A DNA stretch of 27,647 nucleotides from NCBI GenBank assembly GCA_964648985.1, contig CAZYMS010000018.1:1-27647 (forward strand), in the 5' to 3' direction. The translations under genes and the position numbers were made by a program. This DNA comes from JAEUSE01 sp964648985 (GTDB taxonomy: Bacteria; Patescibacteriota; Doudnabacteria; UBA920). This document shows, one piece after another, positions 1 through 6,410 of the stretch; the first letter of the stretch is position 1, and every line of letters starts with the position of its first letter. Below the pieces are notes generated by a model. That model saw only the letters and a list, made by a program, of their open reading frames with translations, was not told where the DNA came from and made no database searches.

Positions 1-137
1 TGAATAGTGAAGAAATAGTCGAGGAACTAATTCGTACTTTAGCGGGCAGTGCAGCACTTGTATTGGCAGTACCTGTAACTACGTTCCTTGCAGCTTGGTT
101 TTATACAAGAAAGGCCCCTCATGAGCAAGTTGTGTAA
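1..137 (+). CDS. YibE/F-like membrane protein, C-terminal end (partial)
   Basis: An open frame runs from the window edge (first full codon at base 3) to a TAA at 135-137, giving the last 44 residues of a protein. It reads as an acidic amphipathic stretch (NSEEIVEELIRTLAG), then one hydrophobic segment with a Pro (VLAVPVTTFLAAWF) and a short polar tail. This matches my memory of the C-terminus of YibE/F family multipass membrane proteins, which are common in Patescibacteria and have no settled biochemical role. The start and most of the gene lie outside the window. It converges on rfbA with about 126 bp between them, in which I see only a weak 5-bp GCCTT/AAGGC hairpin near 210-225. Presence of a coding 3' end is fairly sure; the family name is moderate. 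Confidence 0.55.
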   Translation, partial: NSEEIVEELIRTLAGSAALVLAVPVTTFLAAWFYTRKAPHEQVV

Positions 138-263
138 TACTACCAATTAGTTACAGTTCAAGAAGCTGCACAGAGTTTAATATTTGCAGATGGTGCCCCG
201 TAGAATGTGCCTTCCAAAGGCGTGTGCTCGGTGTGAGAAGTTTGTGATCTTTACGTTTTTTAT

Positions 264-1001
264 TCACCCTTTGTTCTTAAGTACCTGCTCCCGCGCCCAC
301 GTGTTTGCTCGGTAGAGTGATTCAAACGTTCCAGCATCTATCCATTCACCGGTAATAATGGCAGCCTCCAACTCCTGTTTTTGCAAGTACCACAGATTTA
401 AATCTGTTATTTCGAGTTCACCTCTGGCTGATGGTTTTTGTTTTTTTGCAGCGTGTACCGCTTGGTTGTCGTAAATGTAGGCGCCTGTTTGCGCGTACGA
501 TGATTTCGGTTGCTGCGGTTTTTCTTCAATACTTACAACTTTGTTGTTGGCATCTAATTCGACAATACCAAATCGGGTGCGGTCCTGTTCCGGCACCTCC
601 TTTACAAAGATTTTTGCTCCCTTTGTGAATGATTGTATGTGTGCGGATAAGTCATCTTCGAAAATATTATCTCCGAGCAAGAGTGTAACGTTATCGCCAT
701 CGTCGAGAAAGTTATCGGCAATAATGAGTGCTTGCGCAAGACCTTCTGGTTTGTCTTGAATTTCGTAGGTGAAGCGAACGTTTGCTCCGAAATCTTTACC
801 ACTACCCAGTACTTTCATATAGTCACCGCAGTGGTCTGGTGCGACTATGATCATAATTTCCGTAATGCCTGCATCTAGTAACTTTTGCAGCGGGTAAAAA
901 ATCATTGGCTTGTTGTAGACCGGCATAAGTTGCTTGCTGGTCACGTAAGAGAGCGGGCGGAGCCGGGTTGCGCTGCCGCCGGAGAGAATTATACCTTTCA
1001 T
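264..1001 (-). CDS. rfbA: Glucose-1-phosphate thymidylyltransferase (RmlA)
   Basis: It makes dTDP-glucose from dTTP and glucose-1-phosphate in the cytoplasm, the first step to dTDP-deoxysugars for surface glycans. The N-terminal nucleotide-binding signature is clear: GGSATRLRPLSYVTSKQLMPV at residues 8-28, with the catalytic Arg and the Lys of SKQ. Further family blocks are LLLGDNIF (about 108-115), VSIEEKPQQPKS (about 151-162) and EWIDAGTFESL (about 218-228). At 245 aa it is the short form; enterobacterial RmlA is about 290 aa and has an extra C-terminal helical part used for allostery, absent here. It is the last gene of a minus-strand operon after rfbB and the rfbD-like gene (24-bp gap). 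No clear SD precedes the ATG. A good minus-strand terminator was not found downstream. Confidence 0.95.
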   Translation of the reverse strand: MKGIILSGGSATRLRPLSYVTSKQLMPVYNKPMIFYPLQKLLDAGITEIMIIVAPDHCGDYMKVLGSGKDFGANVRFTYEIQDKPEGLAQALIIADNFLDDGDNVTLLLGDNIFEDDLSAHIQSFTKGAKIFVKEVPEQDRTRFGIVELDANNKVVSIEEKPQQPKSSYAQTGAYIYDNQAVHAAKKQKPSARGELEITDLNLWYLQKQELEAAIITGEWIDAGTFESLYRANTWAREQVLKNKG

Positions 1002-1025
1002 AAAAATAGAATAACGAAGTAAGAA

Positions 1026-1937
1026 TTAGGAATTACGGAGGGCAAGCTTGGCCGCCGTCTCATTTTTGGTTTTGGTAACCATTTCGGGATGGGCTTCCAG
1101 GTCACCCTTGAGTTGGGGTAAAATTTCTCGCAAGCGTTCTTCGGCGGTTTTTAAAATAATGCCGACTGAAGCGAGCTTGCTACAATCAAGTACCGAGTCT
1201 ATACGTTCAGCCAAGGTCATTTTATTTAGCTCGGATTTTTGTATGAGATTAATTTGGAGCTCGGGATTAATATATTCTTTAAGTAATTGAGCAATCTTAT
1301 ACGGACTTGTTACGCCACCATTGGCTACGTTATATAGGCCAGTACTATTTTGAGAAATAAGTTTTTCCGTGACGTCAATAAAATCTTCAATGATTGTTAT
1401 GGAGTTTGGTGTATCAATAAACTTATTAAACGTAAGCATTTTTACTAGGGTGTTTCTGTTGGAAGCTTTCCCACTCACTGGTTGTCTGGGTCTTAAAATG
1501 AGTAATTTTAGGCCGTTCCGATTCATGCGATTCATAAGCATCTGGTCGGCCCAATATTTTGACCACGAATAAAATGATGTGGGAGTGGGTGGGTCATCTT
1601 CTTTGTGGGTATCATCCGCTGTTTTGCTTTCTTGTATGCAGCCTGTTGAGATGTGTACTAAATACAACTTAGCTTCCTGCGCCGCACGCCCTACGGTATC
1701 TGCACCTAAAACATTGGTATCAAAACACTCGAGTCGATTTTGTTCGCACCAATCAAGGTTGGTTTTTGCTGCCGTATTGATAATGACTTCCGGCTTATGT
1801 GCTTCTATGACAGCTTTTACTTGGTCTAGTTTTCGAATATCTGTTTCAGTCGCTACTGTGACCTCATGTCCTCTGGTAGGTAAAAAGTTTTTATACCATT
1901 CCGCGAATTGTCCATGTCCTAATACAAGTATTCTCAT
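1026..1937 (-). CDS. RmlD-like dTDP-4-dehydrosugar reductase (SDR family)
   Basis: A 303-aa extended short-chain dehydrogenase/reductase, most like dTDP-4-dehydrorhamnose reductase, which reduces the C4 keto group of a dTDP-sugar with NAD(P)H. The N-terminus starts a Rossmann fold (MRILVLGHGQFAEWY) but the glycine motif is GxGxxA-like, not the usual GxxGQLG. The catalytic Tyr-x3-Lys is present (FYSWSK, about residues 122-127), preceded by the Ser/Thr-rich strand VHISTGCI. Substrate contacts and co-operon position between rfbB and rfbA support a reductase in the same pathway, but rfbC (3,5-epimerase) is missing, so the product need not be L-rhamnose. Start ATG lies 22 bp after the rfbB stop, without an SD. 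The last 40 residues are charged. Family call is firm; exact substrate is open. Confidence 0.8.
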   Translation of the reverse strand: MRILVLGHGQFAEWYKNFLPTRGHEVTVATETDIRKLDQVKAVIEAHKPEVIINTAAKTNLDWCEQNRLECFDTNVLGADTVGRAAQEAKLYLVHISTGCIQESKTADDTHKEDDPPTPTSFYSWSKYWADQMLMNRMNRNGLKLLILRPRQPVSGKASNRNTLVKMLTFNKFIDTPNSITIIEDFIDVTEKLISQNSTGLYNVANGGVTSPYKIAQLLKEYINPELQINLIQKSELNKMTLAERIDSVLDCSKLASVGIILKTAEERLREILPQLKGDLEAHPEMVTKTKNETAAKLALRNS

Positions 1938-1959
1938 ATAGTATGAATTTATAAATGGT

Positions 1960-2958
1960 TTAATGTCCTTTCGCTAAGTAGTTTGCTTCTATTTGATCCT
2001 TTACTGGTTTCCACCAGGCTTCGTTTTGACGGTACCATTCAATGGTTCCAAGCAGGCCTTCTCGAAAATTTGCAAGCTGCGGTTTCCAATCGAGCTCCGA
2101 GCGTATTTTACTTGAATCCATGGCATACCGCATGTCATGTCCGGGTCGGTCAGCTACGTGTTCATACCAGTCAACTGGTTTGTCCATGAGTTCTAAAATG
2201 AGCTCTACGACTTCCTTTGCATTCCGTTCGTCACCAGTGCCTATAAGGTACGTTTCGCCACATGTACCATGTTCTAATATTTTCAATACTGCTTCATTAT
2301 GGTCGTCCACATGCGTCCATTCGCGTACTGCTTGGCCGCTGCCGTAGAGCTTGGGCTTTATGCCCGAAAGAATGTTAGTAATTTGCCGAGGGATAAATTT
2401 TTCTATGTGCTGGTACGGTCCGTAGTTGTTTGCGCAGTTGCTAATGGTGGCCTCTACCTGGAATGAGCGTATCCATGCGCGTACCAGGTGGTCGCTACCT
2501 GCTTTTGATGCGGAATAAGGACTGGACGGATTATAAGGTGTATCCAGATTAAACTTCGCGTCAGGTTGATCTAGCGGGAGGTCGCCAAATACTTCGTCGG
2601 TAGATATATGATGGAGTCTCTTATTGTGTTTACGAACAGCCTCAAGTATGTGGTAGGTCCCAATAAGATTATTCTCTATAAATGGCCATGGGTTATTCAA
2701 AGAATTATCATTGTGGCTGTCTGCAGCAAAATGCACCACTATGTCTGTATGAGCAACAAGCTTCTCTAAAAGTACCACATCGTTTATATTGCCTTCTACA
2801 AAACTAATACGATTTTGGGCAATTTCTATGTTAGCTTTGTTGCCTGCATAGGTAAGGGCGTCTATCACTGTAATTTCCCACTCCGGTCTATGCTGCAAAA
2901 TATAGTGAACGAAATTTGATCCTATAAATCCCGCACCACCTGTTATTAAAAGTCTCAT
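1960..2958 (-). CDS. rfbB: dTDP-glucose 4,6-dehydratase (RmlB)
   Basis: It converts dTDP-glucose to dTDP-4-keto-6-deoxyglucose with bound NAD+. The glycine-rich NAD motif GGAGFIGSNF lies at residues 7-16. The catalytic Thr-Asp-Glu triplet is seen as HISTDEVFGD (about 116-125), and the Tyr-x3-Lys pair as YSASK (about 148-152). Downstream family blocks NCANNYGPYQ and the REWTHVDDH box complete the diagnosis. Length (332 aa) is near the usual 330-360. It is the first gene of a minus-strand operon with the rfbD-like gene and rfbA. Upstream is a weak SD (GGAAAAAAT before ATG). I could not assign a convincing promoter in the 60 bp shared with the divergent leader on the other strand. Confidence 0.95.
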   Translation of the reverse strand: MRLLITGGAGFIGSNFVHYILQHRPEWEITVIDALTYAGNKANIEIAQNRISFVEGNINDVVLLEKLVAHTDIVVHFAADSHNDNSLNNPWPFIENNLIGTYHILEAVRKHNKRLHHISTDEVFGDLPLDQPDAKFNLDTPYNPSSPYSASKAGSDHLVRAWIRSFQVEATISNCANNYGPYQHIEKFIPRQITNILSGIKPKLYGSGQAVREWTHVDDHNEAVLKILEHGTCGETYLIGTGDERNAKEVVELILELMDKPVDWYEHVADRPGHDMRYAMDSSKIRSELDWKPQLANFREGLLGTIEWYRQNEAWWKPVKDQIEANYLAKGH

Positions 2959-3021
2959 ATATTTTTTCCAGTATGAATAGCTGCTCTATATATCGTATCG
3001 TACCTTTACCTAAAATTAAAC

Positions 3022-3050
3022 TTGTCTATATGACCAAAAAATGATATAAT
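3022..3050 (+). promoter_or_regulatory. Sigma70-type promoter of leader/PIG-L unit
   Basis: TTGTCT (3022-3027), a 17-bp spacer, then a perfect TATAAT (3045-3050). The transcription start is expected near 3057. It would drive the small Cys-rich ORF and, by read-through of the hairpin at 3172-3192, the PIG-L gene. Confidence 0.7.
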
Positions 3051-3090
3051 ACTGCTGTTTATGGATAAGTATATGGTGGGAAAGGAAAAA

Positions 3091-3180
3091 ATGGCCTGTT
3101 GTGGTGCTGATCGTTGCAGTGCTTGTGTGGTTGTGCGAGTCGCAAGGATGGAGTGTTGTAGAGTAAGCAGCACCGCGTGA
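3091..3180 (+). CDS. Possible 29-aa Cys-rich leader peptide
   Basis: A short ORF of 29 codons with ATG at 3091 and TGA at 3178-3180. It is preceded by a strong purine-rich SD (GGGAAAGGA, 3078-3086) at good spacing, which is unusual in this window. An in-frame ATG ten codons upstream (3061) lies too close to the predicted transcript start. Six of 29 residues are Cys: it begins MACCGADRCSAC and carries a second CC near the end. Its stop codon lies in the loop of an intrinsic terminator, and GGTGCTG inside the ORF (3103-3109) can pair with CAGCACC (3168-3174), which overlaps the terminator stem. This is the layout of a transcription attenuator, so I read it as a leader peptide for the PIG-L gene. 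It could also be a free small metal- or thiol-binding peptide, or chance. No homologue is known to me. Confidence 0.45.
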   Translation: MACCGADRCSACVVVRVARMECCRVSSTA

Positions 3181-3192
3181 AGCGGTTTTTTT
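3172..3192 (+). terminator. Intrinsic terminator / attenuator before PIG-L gene
   Basis: Stem ACCGC (3172-3176) / GCGGT (3182-3186), loop GTGAA, then a T run to 3192. It ends only 13 bp before the PIG-L start, so that gene needs read-through or antitermination if it uses the promoter at 3022-3050. The alternative pairing GGTGCTG (3103-3109) with CAGCACC (3168-3174), extendable with a G-U pair, would disrupt this stem. Confidence 0.65.
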
Positions 3193-3205
3193 AATTTAAA
3201 TAAGT

Positions 3206-3913
3206 ATGACAAACCCATTTCTTAAGAAAAAAATATTAGTAGTAACTGCCCATCCCGATGACGAGTCTCCGCTCGCAGCTGGAACCATCCGCCAAATAGT
3301 AGATAGTGGGGGAGAAGTTCGCCTTCTTTGTGCTACGCTCGGTGAGAAAGGTCGGTCGCATGTTGCAGAGCATATTTCACATGAGGATCTTAAAGAACTA
3401 AGACGTGCTGAGTTGGAAGAGGCTGCAACTGTTCTCGGTTTTTCTAAGGTGCACGTTTTTCAATTCCCCGACGGCCAGCTTACAGATTCAGTTTCCGAAT
3501 TTTCCGAGCATATTATAGAGGAAATTAATCAGTACAAGCCTGAATATGTATTTAGTTTTGGCATGGATGGGTATACCGGCCACTACGACCATGTTGCTGC
3601 TCATCGCGCAGCCGTCATGGCAACCACGTCTGAAGGTGTAGACCTCGTATGTTTTAGTTTGCCACCTGAACCTTGGCGCACGCCGTGCATAGAGGTACTA
3701 CAGGCAAAGAGAAGGTTCGGAATCTACCATGATTCTAAGGAGTACGCGGAACCTACCGTAATGGTCCAGGTAGATGAACAAACCAAGTTGCGGGCGATTC
3801 ACTGTCATAAAACGCAATTGGCGGGCCTTGATCCGTATAAGCTGTTTACTGCAGACCTTGCCCAGCACTTTCTGACTCATGAATATTTTATTCCTCATAT
3901 CCTAAAAATATAA
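3206..3913 (+). CDS. PIG-L family deacetylase (LmbE-like)
   Basis: A 235-aa zinc-dependent N-deacetylase of the PIG-L/LmbE family. The zinc/catalytic motif AHPDDE is at residues 15-20 and the third zinc ligand motif GHYDHVAAH at 125-133. Family members remove acetyl from N-acetylglucosamine in GPI anchors, mycothiol (MshB), bacillithiol (BshB) and glycopeptide antibiotics, so the substrate here is probably a GlcNAc-type sugar but cannot be named. It is soluble, without a signal peptide. The ATG at 3206 has only a weak SD and lies directly after an intrinsic terminator that follows a Cys-rich leader ORF; that arrangement suggests attenuation control and, speculatively, a thiol link. A 13-bp perfect hairpin closes the gene. 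Confidence 0.88.
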   Translation: MTNPFLKKKILVVTAHPDDESPLAAGTIRQIVDSGGEVRLLCATLGEKGRSHVAEHISHEDLKELRRAELEEAATVLGFSKVHVFQFPDGQLTDSVSEFSEHIIEEINQYKPEYVFSFGMDGYTGHYDHVAAHRAAVMATTSEGVDLVCFSLPPEPWRTPCIEVLQAKRRFGIYHDSKEYAEPTVMVQVDEQTKLRAIHCHKTQLAGLDPYKLFTADLAQHFLTHEYFIPHILKI

Positions 3914-3939
3914 ATCCCACAAAGTGGGATTTATATTTT
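3904..3939. terminator. Bidirectional intrinsic terminator
   Basis: Perfect 13-bp stem ATATAAATCCCAC (3908-3920) / 3924-3936, loop AAA, flanked by A4 on the left and T3 on the right. It sits between the convergent PIG-L (+) and DedA (-) genes and can serve both. Confidence 0.85.
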
Positions 3940-3946
3940 CTATATA

Positions 3947-4579
3947 CTATTTTTCTTTAGTATTTGTGTGAGTACCGTACTTGCGTCTATGCCGTTTCGC
4001 CATAATTTTGTATACCATAAAGCTAAACAACGCTCCACCAATCATGATAATCCATAAATTATCCATGTACTGACTAAAGTATTCCCAGTTTTCTCCAAAT
4101 GCGTATCCTATGGCAAAATTAGTACCAACTTCCGCTATTTCCCCTGTTGCTTCAAAGAAAAAGTATTTTTTGAAACTTACTTTCCCGAGGCCCGCAATAA
4201 TATTTACCGTAGGTGCAATCGCAGTAAGATATCGACTCCAGAATACAGTCAGTAGCGGGTGGTCGTCTATTTGTTTTTCTACTACTTTAAAACGTTCAGA
4301 ATGAATGAGCTTTCGAAACCCTAACCGCTCAAGGGTTTGTACACCGTATCTTCTCGCAAGCCAGTATCCAGTGTTGTCACCTGCAATATTGCCCAGTGTG
4401 CCGACTAGAAATACCATCCATGGATTTAGGTATCCTTGGGTGCCGAATGCCGTGGCCGCAGCTATAATGGTTCCTGAGGGAAGCGGCAGCAAGAGGGCGC
4501 CCGCATACGTAATAATAAATATAGCTATATATTTATATGAAAAAACGTAGGGGAGTAGTATGTCTGCAACTGAATGCAT
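3947..4579 (-). CDS. DedA family membrane protein (VTT domain)
   Basis: A 210-aa multipass inner-membrane protein of the DedA/SNARE-associated (VTT) family, whose members flip undecaprenyl-phosphate or other lipids and affect envelope integrity. Seen in order: a hydrophobic N-terminal helix, the re-entrant LPLPSGTIIAAATAFG block (about 32-47), the conserved GNIAGDNTGYWLARRYG (about 63-79) and the second re-entrant segment WSRYLTAIAPTVNIIAGLG (about 114-132), then FEATGEIAE and two TM helices. The usual FGRF.PG signature appears as WSRYLTAIAP, a mild divergence. The C-terminus is short and basic. The start is the only suitable ATG; the AGAAGG ahead of it is close to the codon. An extended -10 element lies at 4617-4625. 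Confidence 0.88.
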   Translation of the reverse strand: MHSVADILLPYVFSYKYIAIFIITYAGALLLPLPSGTIIAAATAFGTQGYLNPWMVFLVGTLGNIAGDNTGYWLARRYGVQTLERLGFRKLIHSERFKVVEKQIDDHPLLTVFWSRYLTAIAPTVNIIAGLGKVSFKKYFFFEATGEIAEVGTNFAIGYAFGENWEYFSQYMDNLWIIMIGGALFSFMVYKIMAKRHRRKYGTHTNTKEK

Positions 4580-4616
4580 TACCTTCTAAAAGTGAGGGCA
4601 GTTTAAGAGTATCGTC

Positions 4617-4625
4617 ATTGTATCA
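4617..4625 (-). promoter_or_regulatory. Extended -10 promoter element for DedA gene
   Basis: On the minus strand TGATACAAT (TG-n-TACAAT) reads at 4625-4617, about 38 bp before the DedA ATG. No good -35 is seen, as expected of extended -10 promoters. Confidence 0.4.
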
Positions 4626-4657
4626 GAGTTGGCCCTGTCTGAATATAGCGTTTTTAA

Positions 4658-4801
4658 AATCCCGCCGAGGTACACATGGTGATGTGTACGGGCGTAGGAT
4701 TGAGAAGTGCAATATGTATGGTATGACTTTGCATCGCTCTTGGGGTGCGTTAAGATGTGTCCGCAAAGCGGATGAGAGAATTCCAGCCAAGGCACTCTCC
4801 T
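4658..4801. other. Structured non-coding stretch upstream of Nudix gene
   Basis: The 311 bp from 4580 to 4890 hold no convincing gene but several strong inverted repeats. (1) An extended hairpin at 4658-4701: AATCC/GGATT, CGCC/GGCG, then a perfect GTACACAT/ATGTGTAC stem with loop GGTG. (2) TCCGC-AAA-GCGGA at 4760-4772. (3) GAGAG (4774-4778) with CTCTC (4795-4799), enclosing GCC/GGC. Followed by a short direct repeat GGTAAC-A-GGTAAC (4803-4815). It may be a structured 5' leader of the Nudix gene or a small RNA; hairpin 1 followed on the minus strand by ATTTTAAAAA could also end a minus-strand transcript. I matched it to no known riboswitch. Confidence 0.4.
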
Positions 4802-4871
4802 AGGTAACAGGTAACAAGTATGTGGCGCAGGGCCTGGACAATGCTTTGAGTGCAGGTGTAGAATGTAAACC

Positions 4872-4877
4872 TATAAA
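4872..4877 (+). promoter_or_regulatory. Possible -10 box (TATAAA) for Nudix gene
   Basis: TATAAA lies 13 bp before the ATG at 4891. A TTGAGT at 4846-4851 is 20 bp upstream, too far for an ideal -35. If used, the 5' leader would be only a few bases. Weak call. Confidence 0.25.
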
Positions 4878-4890
4878 AATATACGTTTAT

Positions 4891-5520
4891 ATGTCACACG
4901 AAGAATTAATTCAAGTTGTAGATGAGTTTACGGGTGAGCCTATCGGTATATCCGTTCCGCGGAATGAGCTATTTGCAAAAAATTTATGGTGTCGTTCCAC
5001 GAATATTTTTGTCCTGAACTCAGAGGGGCAAATATTATGTCATCAGCGCTCGCTTAACAAAGAGCGGTATCCTGGTGTGTGGTCCACCCATTTTGGTGGC
5101 CATGTATCCGATGGAGAAAGCTTTCGCATAAATGCGGTCAAGGAAGTGGAGGAAGAAATTGGCTTGCCCGTTCATATGTTTCAGATGGTACCATGGCGAA
5201 CCAGTCGAAAAACTCAGCAGCGGATTTGGATGCGCGACTTTATAACCGTATACAATGGCCCTGTAGAAAAATTGGAACTACAAGAGTCTGAAATACAGCA
5301 AGTTCGTTTTATGGCGCCCAATGAGATTCTTGAAACTATTAACGATAAATCTTTGGGTTTTGAATGGGGCGAGTTGGCTGGTGCCTATAATTTTCGGGAA
5401 GATTATCAGTGTCTTCGGGCGGTGCTTACTGCGTGTCTTGATGCTGGTATTTTTAATACCAATTATCACGAATTATCTAAGTGGGCTCCTATAAGTGAGG
5501 AAATAAAAACAATTGTCTAA
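4891..5520 (+). CDS. Nudix hydrolase, IPP-isomerase/YfcD-like
   Basis: A 209-aa cytoplasmic Nudix protein. The Nudix box GX5EX7REUXEEXGU is readable at residues 70-92: G70, E76, then KEVEEEIGL, with Lys84 in place of the canonical Arg. The N-terminus SHEELIQVVDEFTGEPIG and the block LCHQRS..ERYPGVWSTHFGGHV resemble the isopentenyl-diphosphate isomerase/YfcD branch, so the substrate may be a pyrophosphate-linked metabolite; the exact activity is not assignable. I start at ATG 4891, where the family homology begins, not the upstream GTG (4822), which would add 23 unlike residues. No SD is seen. The TAA stop lies inside a 20-bp terminator stem. Confidence 0.85.
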   Translation: MSHEELIQVVDEFTGEPIGISVPRNELFAKNLWCRSTNIFVLNSEGQILCHQRSLNKERYPGVWSTHFGGHVSDGESFRINAVKEVEEEIGLPVHMFQMVPWRTSRKTQQRIWMRDFITVYNGPVEKLELQESEIQQVRFMAPNEILETINDKSLGFEWGELAGAYNFREDYQCLRAVLTACLDAGIFNTNYHELSKWAPISEEIKTIV

Positions 5521-5561
5521 CCATAAAAATACTCTTCCGTAGAAGAGTATTTTTATGGTTA
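5518..5561 (+). terminator. 20-bp perfect hairpin terminator after Nudix gene
   Basis: The stem 5518-5537 pairs perfectly with 5542-5561 across loop CGTA. It includes the Nudix TAA stop and, in the 3' arm, T5 (ATTTTTATGG). Confidence 0.8.
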
Positions 5562-5570
5562 GTTCTGTGT

Positions 5571-5589
5571 TGCAATGATCTGCATTGCA
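5571..5589. repeat. Inverted repeat upstream of broken gene
   Basis: TGCAATG (5571-5577) and CATTGCA (5583-5589) are a perfect 7-bp inverted repeat with a 5-bp loop, about 45 bp before the ATG at 5634. It may be an operator or a leader hairpin. Confidence 0.35.
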
Positions 5590-5633
5590 CGTCGTTAGAA
5601 TGTCCATTTTGAGTTTTTTCCAAGGGGGGATTG

Positions 5634-6204
5634 ATGATCAATTTAGAAAATCTAGGTACACTTGTGAACACTGCTGTGCAGACCCGTATGGTTGTAGTAA
5701 CGTACAATGATGTGAATCGCTACTCTGCTGGAATATATACTCCTGCACCTAACCTGCGCATGGAGGTAGTTTCGGGGGGGGGGCTATGTCCCCTATAACG
5801 GTAGTCCTCTGGGGTTGTTAGCAGATATAGTAGCTTTTCACGCGGATAATCAAGCTGCAATGTTGGCTAACAATGCCGTTTAGGCTGCCGCAGCCCAGCA
5901 TGCGCAGACCATGGTGGAAAGTCGGGTTCGTGTCACGGACACAGAATCCGTGTTGGCCTTGGTGTATGCAGGTCTGCAGGCGTTTGATGGAGCATTCGGG
6001 TTTGCTCGGAGCCTGAAACAGCGGAGTCCACATAGCGCAGTAATCGTGCTGACTTGTAGCTGTGAGAGTGGTCACAAGGCTGACGTACTGCAGGTCGCCG
6101 TAGATGAAGGGCATATTGATAATTTTGTCATGGTCCAGGACTGCGGCGGGCGCCTTGCCATGGGGGTGGCCATTGACAAGGTCATTACTGCTTTCCAGCA
6201 ATAA
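5634..6204 (+). pseudogene. Unrecognised gene split by G10 frameshift and in-frame TAG
   Basis: ATG 5634 has a strong SD (AAGGGGGG, 5622-5629). The frame codes well (MINLENLGTLVNTAVQTRMV...) until a run of ten G (5774-5783), after which it stops at TAA 5796. Removing one G restores an open frame (...SGGGYVPYNGSPLGLLADIV...) that meets a single TAG at 5881-5883 and then continues in frame, with the same base composition, to TAA 6202-6204. The total would be about 189 codons. The part after TAG (from ATG 5911, no SD) looks like coding sequence and faintly like a response-regulator receiver half (DGAFGFARSLKQRSP..AVIVLT..), an unproven resemblance. The TAG aligns with AAAAQHAQ and could derive from CAG. 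Either a recent pseudogene, a slippage-controlled gene, or a sequence error at the homopolymer. By eye the stretch is more G-rich than its neighbours. Confidence 0.6.
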
Positions 6205-6359
6205 CAATCGCAAATTTAATATATGTTTGCGAAACGTACGACGCCTTTGAAATCCACTTCAAGGTTCACCAGCGTTTCTGTGGTGATTAAAGTCTTTTTT
6301 TATTTTGCTTATTTAAAAAATTTAGGTTAACTTGAAGACGTCATAGTCTCTTCATATGT

Positions 6360-6377
6360 ACTATAATACTTTATAGT
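6360..6377 (+). promoter_or_regulatory. -10 box within an inverted repeat, cytochrome b5-like gene
   Basis: ACTATAA (6360-6366) and TTATAGT (6371-6377) form a perfect 7-bp inverted repeat with a 4-bp gap; TATAAT (6362-6367) lies inside it. No -35 fits at 16-18 bp (TTGAAG at 6332 is too far). It could be a promoter with an overlapping operator. The gene's SD (AAGGAG, 6395-6400) follows. Confidence 0.4.
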
Positions 6378-6410
6378 AGGATAATTTATTTAGTAAGGAG
6401 AAAACTTTTC

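Noticed and set aside
3057..3192. Small leader transcript as SRP (4.5S) RNA
   Set aside because: The ends GGTGCTG..CAGCACC are reminiscent, but the conserved GGAA-tetraloop/GGAAGCAG core is absent and an ORF with an SD fits better.
4586..4795. 69-codon minus-strand ORF between DedA and Nudix genes (and an 88-codon plus-strand ORF at 4537-4803)
   Set aside because: Both lack an SD and any domain-like pattern, overlap each other and run through strong inverted repeats; more likely non-coding.
5911..6204. Free-standing 97-aa gene starting at ATG 5911
   Set aside because: No SD, and the same frame is open and coding-like upstream back to the TAG at 5881 and beyond it; better read as the 3' part of a broken gene.
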